Below, one piece after another: positions 49,711-55,258 of a stretch of 55,258 nucleotides of DNA. Made by a program: the position numbers and the translations under genes. The notes under the pieces are model-generated. The model was not told the origin of the DNA and searched no databases. It saw nothing but the letters and a program-made list of their open reading frames with translations. The first letter of the stretch is position 1, and each line of letters begins with the position of its first letter. Source of the DNA: Nitrospirota bacterium (GTDB taxonomy: Bacteria > Nitrospirota > Thermodesulfovibrionia > Thermodesulfovibrionales > JdFR-85); contig QIJG01000050.1 in assembly GCA_003232715.1 (NCBI GenBank), positions 1 to 55,258 on the forward strand, written 5' to 3'.

Positions 49711-50147
49711 TCGTTCTCGATCGTCAGCCCTTCATGAGCTACTTCTATGGACTCGATGGCCACCTCGTTGCCGGTTGCCTTCAGGCCAGGGCCTTCTATC
49801 TTCACAGGAAAGGCATTGACGGCCTTCCATGTCATGACGGGCTCGTGTTTCTCGTTGAGCAGGCTTATCGTGAGGGTTCTCCTTTCCACCTTGTTGAGCG
49901 AGGTGGTGTTGAGCCATTTGAAGAAGTCGTTGTCCTTAGGTATGATGCCTTTTTTCATGGTTATGTTGCCGTGCTTGGGTATGCCGGGCATCTTGATGGC
50001 CCCGTATTCCTTGCTTGCGCCGTCGCGGTACTCGATGACCTGTGTCTCGATGTTCAGTCCCGAGACCTCGGCAAAGCCGATTTCCGTTCCCCTGGAGCCG
50101 CCCCAGTCCACCTGGAAATGAAACGCTGGTAAAGGGTATTCAGCCAT
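49707..50147 (-). CDS. eCIS major inner tube protein (gp19/Hcp-like)
   Basis: 146 residues. The tube fold is clear: PAFHFQVDWGGSRGTEIGFAEVSGLNIETQVIEYRDGASKEYG, PGIPKHGNITMKKGIIPKDNDFFKWL, and EVAIESIEVAHEGL. Its place directly downstream of the sheath gene, with AAGGAGG before the ATG, supports the major tube assignment. Stacked hexameric rings would form the tube that is driven into targets and could carry cargo. Confidence 0.9.
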   Translation of the reverse strand: MAEYPLPAFHFQVDWGGSRGTEIGFAEVSGLNIETQVIEYRDGASKEYGAIKMPGIPKHGNITMKKGIIPKDNDFFKWLNTTSLNKVERRTLTISLLNEKHEPVMTWKAVNAFPVKIEGPGLKATGNEVAIESIEVAHEGLTIENE

Positions 50148-50227
50148 GGTTCTCCTCCTTATATTGACTGTTGTTATTTCTGGGCAAGTCTTTTTTCAGC
50201 TTTCAAGAGAAGCCGTCCTTTTTGATA

Positions 50228-52174
50228 TCATCCTTCCTGCAACTTGTGGGAGAACTTGAGGATGATGAATTCAGCAGGTCTCACCACTGCCATGCCGATC
50301 TTCACGTTCATTCTTCCTTCAAGGATGTCCTGAGAGGTCATGGTGGTTCCAATCCCGACCTTGACATAGAAGGCATGGTCAGGCTTGGCCCCGGCAAGCG
50401 CCCCGTCTCTCCACTTCTGTGTCAGGTAGTTTTCTATCATGGATTTCACCTTGATCCACGTGTTGGCGTCATTAGGTTCGAATACGGCCCAGTAGGTCGA
50501 CTTCTTCACGGATTCCTCCACCATGTTGAAGAAGCGTCTTACAGGGATGTAGCGCCATTCATTGTCGTTGCCTGCCAGGGTGCGGGCGCCCCAGACGAGT
50601 ATGCCCTTGCCTGTGAAGGCACGGATGGCGTTTATTGATTTTCCGGCCGTGGTGTCTACATTCAGGTCCTTCTGCTCCTCGCTGTCGATAGTCTCGGTCA
50701 GGCCCGTTACCCCACTGAGACTCACGTTTGCCGGGGCCTTCCAGACGCCCCTGCTGCCATCCACCATTGCGTAGATTCCTGCTATGGCACCGCTTGGAGG
50801 AAGCTCTGAGAGGGAGTTACCCAGCTTCGTTACGAGGTTCTTGTAGACGACGTGGGAGTTGTAGAGGCTGTCTCCATAAGTCCCTTCGTAGTTGCCGGCT
50901 GAATCAACGATCTGAGTGAAGGCCGCGTTGACCTGGTCGAATATCAGGGAGATCTTCGGTTCAGCGTTTTTCAACTTCTCGGCATCGGTGCCACCTGTGT
51001 ATATCGAGCCGTCGGCGTCAGGGGGGCTGCTGAAGAGGTCGCCCCACTCGTCCGCCTCGATCGTGTAGTCGGAATTGGAATAGAGGTTGAAGGAACCGTC
51101 CCATTCCGATTCTGCTCCCCTGTCGTATGCTATAAGTGTCGAGAGGGAGTCTTTCAGGGAGTTGGTTATCAGGTCCTTTATGTTTGTCAATAGATCGTCA
51201 CCCTTGACGGGATCGTCCTTTGCCATTTTATCCACTTTGTCTGCAATCTCGTAGATCAAATCAAAGAGCCCCTTGAAATTGCCTGTGTCCGGGGAGCCCT
51301 TGAACTGGTCCAGCAGGACGGTGTATCCGGCCTTAAGAGTGCTTTCAGCACCCTTGAGAGCGTTTAAGTCGGTTTCAATCGTGTCTACATCGGCAATGGC
51401 GTTGTCCAGTTTCGTGATGATTTCCTTGACTTCGTCGTCATCGGTCAGGACATCGAGACTGATTACCTTTCCTCCCCTTGTGATCTTTCCCTTGATGTCC
51501 CTGTAGCGGATCTTTAACCCCAGGTTCGACTTCAGCCACGGGGTGTAGGCAGCCCCGTACTTCAGGTGGTTGATCCCGATCCTGTTCCTGAACTCCTCGA
51601 CCCCGTCTTTCCATCTGAAGGTTGCATCCGTGTCTTTGGATTCGAGAAGGTCAAGCACGGCAAAGCGGTCCATCAGTTTGGCGCACTGGGCGATGGCCTG
51701 CTGCTGAAGGTCATACAGGTCGTCTCCAAGCCTGACCGCATCAGGAAAGAGTATGATCGTCGGTTCGTCCTTTCTCTTCAGCTCTTCGAGGCCCTTTTCA
51801 AATTCGGACTTGGAAGGTGTATCACTATAGGAACCTATGGATATGATGTAGCACTTTCCTCCTCCATTCTTGAAAAACAGCCTCAGGCTGTCATACATGT
51901 AAAAATTCGAGCTGACATTGTGTGAACTCAGTACGTTGTTTTCATCGATTACGACCTTGTTTACATTAACGGGCGGAGCCCCCCCGAACAGTGTCTCGTA
52001 CTCCAACAGTGATGTTATTTTTGTCGGTACATGCCTCAGATCGTCAGGTCCTAACTCTTCGGCCCTTTCCGTATAGCCTATAAAAGCGGGAACAGCCGTC
52101 TCCACCTCAGCCACGGAGGGCGGAAAGAGGGAGATTTCCTCTACGTAAACATCCGGTGTTTTGTAAGTAGCCAT
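50228..52174 (-). CDS. eCIS tail sheath protein
   Basis: 648 residues, long for a sheath. N-terminal YKTPDVYVEEISLFPPSVAEVETAVPAFIGYTERAE and C-terminal WAVFEPNDANTWIKVKSMIENYLTQKWRDGALAGAKPDHAFYVKVGIGTTMTSQDILEGRMNVKIGMAVVRPAEFIILKFSHKLQ are diagnostic. A middle insertion (about 225-420) is variable and should form a surface domain on the particle. Only one sheath gene is present, while many eCIS carry two or three. AAGGAGG precedes the ATG. Sheath contraction drives the inner tube. Confidence 0.95.
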   Translation of the reverse strand: MATYKTPDVYVEEISLFPPSVAEVETAVPAFIGYTERAEELGPDDLRHVPTKITSLLEYETLFGGAPPVNVNKVVIDENNVLSSHNVSSNFYMYDSLRLFFKNGGGKCYIISIGSYSDTPSKSEFEKGLEELKRKDEPTIILFPDAVRLGDDLYDLQQQAIAQCAKLMDRFAVLDLLESKDTDATFRWKDGVEEFRNRIGINHLKYGAAYTPWLKSNLGLKIRYRDIKGKITRGGKVISLDVLTDDDEVKEIITKLDNAIADVDTIETDLNALKGAESTLKAGYTVLLDQFKGSPDTGNFKGLFDLIYEIADKVDKMAKDDPVKGDDLLTNIKDLITNSLKDSLSTLIAYDRGAESEWDGSFNLYSNSDYTIEADEWGDLFSSPPDADGSIYTGGTDAEKLKNAEPKISLIFDQVNAAFTQIVDSAGNYEGTYGDSLYNSHVVYKNLVTKLGNSLSELPPSGAIAGIYAMVDGSRGVWKAPANVSLSGVTGLTETIDSEEQKDLNVDTTAGKSINAIRAFTGKGILVWGARTLAGNDNEWRYIPVRRFFNMVEESVKKSTYWAVFEPNDANTWIKVKSMIENYLTQKWRDGALAGAKPDHAFYVKVGIGTTMTSQDILEGRMNVKIGMAVVRPAEFIILKFSHKLQEG

Positions 52175-52202
52175 AGTTCCTCCTTCATTCTACTTTTAAG
52201 GT

Positions 52203-53297
52203 TTAAATGTAAACAAATATCTCCGAGTAGACCTTGTTAGTTGAACCGTCCGGCTTGAGAGCTGCAACCGATGGGTTCGGCAGGTTATCGATCTCGAATA
52301 TCCCGCTGCCGCCGCTTCCGTTGGCCTTTTTCAGCTGCACCCCCTTGACAGGGCTTTGCCGAAATGGGATGGGTCTGTTGGAGACAAAGGGGACGGCTTT
52401 CGTTCCATCCGATATCTGCTGCCGGGACTGTTTTTCGAATACCACGGGTGACCCACTGATGTCAGGTGATGTGATGGAGAGGTCGCCGGAAGATGTATCG
52501 GTACGGTATTTCATAACCACGTAATATCTCCAGTACGTCTCTCTTCTGTCGATCCTGAGGGTGTAAGTCTTGGGAAGAGGCTTGTTATCGTCATCGATAA
52601 GCCTGTAAGCATCCGGCGCGTTGTCGGTGAAAAAGACGTCGATGACGGCGAATATGCTTTTGCTCATCAACTCGTTACTTGCGTAGAACTCGAGTTCCCT
52701 GGTGCCCTCAACCTTCAGGATGAACTTTCCCGGCGGACCATCTCTCAAGTTGACCGGGCAGCTGAGAATGCCTTCCGTTGTTTCTACAACCTTCTTCAGG
52801 ACCGTCTTGCCTGTGTCGTTTACTACCTCGATTTCTGCCTGTGAGGTGTTCACCTTGGAGGTGTACTGGAAAGACTGGGGCTTAAGTTCGATCCGGTCAT
52901 GCTGAGTCAGGTGGTCCGAGGTCTTTTCGGAAGTGAGGAGAAACTTTCCTCCCTGGGGATTGTCGTTCAGGTTGTGGAGGTGATAGACCTGGTTGTTTCC
53001 TCCGTCCAGCGGTAAGTTGGAGAAGTTTGTCAGGTAGGGGTTCGCGGAGGCGATGGCAAAACTGAGCTGTAGGGCCTTTTCGAGGGGCCTGAGAGGTTGG
53101 GGGCTGCCGTTATCATTTCTGGTCAGCCCGTAGAGAACGGCGAATCCCTTGGGGGTCGTTCTGAAGAGCAGCCCGTGGTCGAGCAAGTCCTGCCGACATG
53201 TTCCGGAGGGGGTTATGGTGAAGTCTTCAGCGATCCCGGAATCGTAGTAATTGTGCAGGATTTCAACATCGAACAATGTATTATATTCAAGTTCCAT
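52203..53297 (-). CDS. eCIS-associated protein of unknown function
   Basis: 364 residues, cytosolic, beta-rich. Notable text: LFDVEILHNYYDSG at the start, FRTTPKGFAVLYGL, a Gly/Pro-rich middle and RETYWRYYVVMKYR near 255-268. I do not recognise a named family, but a protein with this kind of N-terminus often sits beside the cap gene in eCIS clusters (memory, not searched). AGGAGGAGC lies before the ATG, three bases after the Pvc16-like stop. A role at the cap end or as particle accessory is possible. Confidence 0.75.
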   Translation of the reverse strand: MELEYNTLFDVEILHNYYDSGIAEDFTITPSGTCRQDLLDHGLLFRTTPKGFAVLYGLTRNDNGSPQPLRPLEKALQLSFAIASANPYLTNFSNLPLDGGNNQVYHLHNLNDNPQGGKFLLTSEKTSDHLTQHDRIELKPQSFQYTSKVNTSQAEIEVVNDTGKTVLKKVVETTEGILSCPVNLRDGPPGKFILKVEGTRELEFYASNELMSKSIFAVIDVFFTDNAPDAYRLIDDDNKPLPKTYTLRIDRRETYWRYYVVMKYRTDTSSGDLSITSPDISGSPVVFEKQSRQQISDGTKAVPFVSNRPIPFRQSPVKGVQLKKANGSGGSGIFEIDNLPNPSVAALKPDGSTNKVYSEIFVYI

Positions 53298-53300
53298 GGA

Positions 53301-53879
53301 TCAGCTCCTCCTGTCCGAGAGATTCATAATCCTGACAGGGGGCTGTTCGTCCGTTATAAGTGTCTCCTGGATTGTCAGCATCCGAATCTTGTACATGACC
53401 GAAGGGAGGTACTTTGCCCCCAGTGCTCCCCATATATGGTTCTGTTGTTCAAAACTTAGAGTGAAGAGCTCGGCGATCAGTTTTTCAATAGACTGATCAA
53501 GACCCGGTGTGTTCTGGGGGTTGAATACGTTTTTGCCCTGGAAAAAGCGTATCGCCCCTGACAAGAATCCGAGGCCAGTACTGTATTTGTTGAAATTGGC
53601 GGTAATCAGGACGTAAAGGTTGAGCTTTATGGCCGGGTTCAGGTGTGAGACCTGTCCTTCTGATGTGAGGGTGGTGGCTTGCCGGGATTTCACCATCCTT
53701 TCTTCCTCAACGTTGACTAAAGTCAGCCCCAGGGAGTTGTCAGGGACGGCGATGTCACCGTTGAACTTGACTATCGGCGTTATATGGACTACGGTCTCAC
53801 TCGTTACGTTCAGCTCGGGCAGTCGAACAAGGTAGTCGTGGATCTCTTTCTTTAAGACCTCTAAAGCCTTGTCAATCAT
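53301..53879 (-). CDS. eCIS cap/terminator protein, DUF4255 (Pvc16-like)
   Basis: 192 residues. The DUF4255 pattern is seen: MIDKALEVLKKEIHDYLV, VTLVNVEEER-type text (GLTLVNVEEERMVK), LNLYVLITANFNKYSTGLGFLSGAIRFFQGKNVF, and the C-terminal GALGAKYLPSVMYKIRMLTIQ. In PVC/Afp this protein caps the distal end of tube and sheath. It is the first gene of the operon. AAGGA lies before the ATG, and the operator begins about 100 bases upstream. Confidence 0.9.
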   Translation of the reverse strand: MIDKALEVLKKEIHDYLVRLPELNVTSETVVHITPIVKFNGDIAVPDNSLGLTLVNVEEERMVKSRQATTLTSEGQVSHLNPAIKLNLYVLITANFNKYSTGLGFLSGAIRFFQGKNVFNPQNTPGLDQSIEKLIAELFTLSFEQQNHIWGALGAKYLPSVMYKIRMLTIQETLITDEQPPVRIMNLSDRRS

Positions 53880-53962
53880 CTCTGTCCTTAGTTTTTAAGT
53901 TTTTTTAATCGGGTTAAGTGTTTTCTTATCCAGTTAAGTCATTTCATTGCGTAAATGAGTTT

Positions 53963-53991
53963 AGCATATTTAACCTGTAAATTCTTGACCT
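53963..53991 (-). promoter_or_regulatory. Candidate promoter of the eCIS operon, overlapping the proximal operator half-site
   Basis: On the minus strand AGGTCA (53986-53991, inside the proximal half-site) is separated by 17 bases from TATGCT (53963-53968). A poor -35 covered by the proximal operator half-site plus a usable -10 is the usual class II layout for AraC-family activators. Spacing is ideal, but neither box is strong. A 5' leader of about 75 bases would result. Confidence 0.4.
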
Positions 53992-54019
53992 ATTTTGTCT
54001 TTTTTTTGACCTATCTTGC
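53978..54019 (-). promoter_or_regulatory. Tandem direct-repeat operator, copy 2 (upstream of the eCIS operon)
   Basis: Half-sites 53985-53998 (TTGACCTATTTTGT) and 54006-54019 (TTGACCTATCTTGC), same orientation, 21 bases apart. The 42-base block matches 30120-30161 at 36 of 42 positions, and both copies have the same orientation and the same relation to the downstream operon. The site lies in the 342-base gap between the AraC-type regulator and the first eCIS gene. Besides this and the promoter, the gap shows only a weak inverted repeat (54092-54103 with 54173-54183). Confidence 0.75.
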
Positions 54020-54221
54020 AGGGAAGGGTGGGCTTGTCAATAAGTGTGTAAAAGCCATTTGGGGGATTAGTGGTGGATAAGGCATATGTGATAATTTAAA
54101 CGGGTGTGCTAGGGCAGTAACGACATTACGATTAATCTGTTTTTATTCCTTGCATTGGGATGTTCTCCAGCCCGTTTAATTCCTCTATTCCGCTTCCTTT
54201 CCAATAGCGGGGCCGGTGCGG

Positions 54222-55028
54222 TCAGTTAAGGCTGTAGCCCTTCGGTTTTTCTTTGCATAAGTGCTTGAAGTGAGAGAGGGGGCTCTTCTTTTTCCGTAGC
54301 GACTTTTTGTAAACCCTAGGAGAGGCCTTCATTATCCGCTTGAACATCCTTGTGAAGTGAAACTGGTTCGTAAAACCACAGGCAAAGGCTATGTCGCTCA
54401 TGGAAAGGCCGTTCTCCCTGAGCATCTTTATCGCCTTCGAGATGCGGAGCCTGTTTACATACAAGGTAAAGGTAATGCCCATTTCCCTCTTAAAGGTCCT
54501 TCCAAAGCAGGAGATACTCATTCCGGACTCCCGGGCGATCTCGGAGAGTTTTATCTGGAAGGTGTATCTCTCATTTATATACCTGATCGCCCTGAACAGC
54601 CCATTCCATGGCTTCTCCAGTTCTTCTTCTCCCAAGACCTCCTTGATGCACAGGGCCCTGAGAATGCTCTTCTTTAAATCCTGCATAGCCAGCGGCTTCC
54701 TGAAGTAGTCCCTTGCACCGAAACGGAATACCGTAACGGCAAGTGCAAGTTCTTCAGAGCCACAATCCGTCAATATTATTACAGGCACAGAGGGCTTGAC
54801 GGACTTGAAGAACTGAAGGAGTTCAGTGCAGGAATGCTTCCCGGAGTGATCCAGAAGCACAAGATCTATCTCGTTATGCAGAAAGAAGTCGCAGGATTTG
54901 CTCTTCTCTGTATTGACGATTATTTTGCATTCCTTCAATGAAGCAGCGAGGCTTTTGTTATGCTGCCTCGCATAAGGATCTATCAGCAGTATCTGATGTT
55001 TTTCGTCCAGGGCGTAAGATGAAGTCAT
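54222..55028 (-). CDS. AraC-family regulator with N-terminal receiver-like domain
   Basis: 268 residues. Residues 11-125 form a receiver-like fold: LLIDP (D17), candidate phospho-acceptor D60 in IDLVLLDHSG, T87 in VIILTD, and K111 in YFRKP. The acidic pocket has one aspartate where true receivers have two, so phosphorylation is uncertain. Residues about 145-245 hold two AraC-type HTH motifs: IKLSEIARESGMSISCFGRTFKREMG and LSMSDIAFACGFTNQFHFTRMFKRIMKASPRVYKK. A basic tail follows. It is encoded directly upstream of the eCIS operon in the same direction. It is the obvious candidate to bind the 21-base direct repeats at 53978 and 30120. AAGG precedes the ATG. Confidence 0.9.
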   Translation of the reverse strand: MTSSYALDEKHQILLIDPYARQHNKSLAASLKECKIIVNTEKSKSCDFFLHNEIDLVLLDHSGKHSCTELLQFFKSVKPSVPVIILTDCGSEELALAVTVFRFGARDYFRKPLAMQDLKKSILRALCIKEVLGEEELEKPWNGLFRAIRYINERYTFQIKLSEIARESGMSISCFGRTFKREMGITFTLYVNRLRISKAIKMLRENGLSMSDIAFACGFTNQFHFTRMFKRIMKASPRVYKKSLRKKKSPLSHFKHLCKEKPKGYSLN

Positions 55029-55139
55029 GGGCGAACCTTGCCTTTTTTTTTAAAACAGTAAATTTATCTTTGTTTTTCAGTAAGATAGACTGAATATTTA
55101 ATTTAAGCATAGCATGGATGAGGGGTTTAATTCAACAAA

Positions 55140-55179
55140 GAAACCACCCGGTGACTCTTCAGCTCTCCCGGGTGGTTTC
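55140..55179 (-). terminator. Intrinsic terminator of the gene entering from the right
   Basis: A 12-base perfect stem, 55140-55151 with 55168-55179 (GAAACCACCCGG on the minus strand), closes a 16-base loop. On the minus strand it is followed by TTTGTTGAATT. It sits about 20 bases after the TAA at 55199-55201 and upstream of the AraC-type gene, separating the two transcripts. Confidence 0.7.
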
Positions 55180-55198
55180 AAGGAAAGGGTTAATCGGC

Positions 55199-55258
55199 TT
55201 AGAATCCGAAGTTTTTCAACAATAGAATCCACGTCAGTGGAGTAACAAAGTCCTGACG
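55199..55258 (-). CDS. C-terminal end of a gene cut by the window edge
   Basis: The minus strand from the edge reads RQDFVTPLTWILLLKNFGF then TAA, 19 codons in one open frame followed closely by a terminator. The alternating hydrophobic ending that closes on Phe would suit the last strand of an outer-membrane beta-barrel, but 19 residues are too few to name it. Confidence 0.4.
   Translation of the reverse strand, partial: RQDFVTPLTWILLLKNFGF

Noticed and set aside
30271..53879. Prophage
   Set aside because: No integrase, terminase, portal, capsid, or replication genes; gene order follows extracellular contractile injection systems.
53913..53940. Second pair of short direct repeats (GTTAAGT, 20 bases apart) in the eCIS leader
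   Set aside because: Seven-base AT-rich matches are expected by chance, and no copy accompanies the other operator.
54092..54183. Inverted repeat AATTTAAACGGG / CCCGTTTAATT as terminator of the AraC gene
   Set aside because: The arms are about 70 bases apart and imperfect, with no T-run; not convincing as a hairpin.

Overview
The window reads as a Gram-negative, flagellated bacterial chromosome. Nearly every gene is on the minus strand. The order ftsE-ftsX-envC-ctpA, the flagellar export run fliL-M-N-O-P-Q-R-flhB-flhA-flhF-flhG-fliA, and a chemotaxis run carrying HEAT-repeat and HDOD proteins suggest a Nitrospirota or Desulfobacterota-like lineage. This is inference from gene content; no rRNA or other marker is present.

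Region 1 (1-4612): cell division and envelope. A cut-off 3'-5' exonuclease, an S41 C-terminal processing protease, an EnvC-like amidase activator and the FtsEX ABC pair. Between 4613 and 4965 lies a nested inverted-repeat (MITE-like) element.

Region 2 (4966-23409): motility. The order of transcription is fliL to fliA (type III export gate, C-ring, FlhF/FlhG, sigma-28), then HEAT protein-cheR-receiver-cheY-cheA-cheB, then a receiver-only regulator, then cheW-HDOD. Consensus FliA promoters (TAAAGTTT-N11/12-GMCGATAA) precede the receiver-only gene and cheW. A weaker one sits directly before the HEAT gene. flhA is broken by a frameshift, and fliR runs 169 bases into flhB.

Region 3 (23731-29972): a probable seven-gene operon. 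It encodes two paralogous four-helix membrane proteins, a glycyl radical enzyme whose 5' end is frameshifted, an SCP2-like protein, a glycyl-radical activating enzyme, a lytic-transglycosylase-like protein without a signal peptide, and a 55-residue protein.

Region 4 (30271-53879): a compact contractile injection system (eCIS) operon of 16 genes. Contents are a DUF4255/Pvc16-type cap protein, an unknown protein, one sheath, two tube proteins, a DUF5908-type small protein, a LysM tube-linked protein, a VgrG-like spike, PAAR tip, gp25, two large baseplate proteins, an unknown 914-residue protein, a tape-measure protein, an AAA+ ATPase, and last a 1351-residue putative effector ending in a DNA/RNA non-specific endonuclease-like domain.

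Region 5 (54222-55258): a receiver-AraC regulator, then a terminator and the last codons of a gene entering from the right.

The most interesting signal is a 42-base direct repeat (36/42 identical) upstream of both the eCIS operon (53978-54019) and the membrane/glycyl-radical operon (30120-30161). Each copy holds two TTGACCTRTYTTGY half-sites exactly 21 bases apart, the geometry typical of AraC-family operators. This suggests that the neighbouring AraC-type regulator controls the eCIS and the metabolic/membrane/peptidoglycan operon together.
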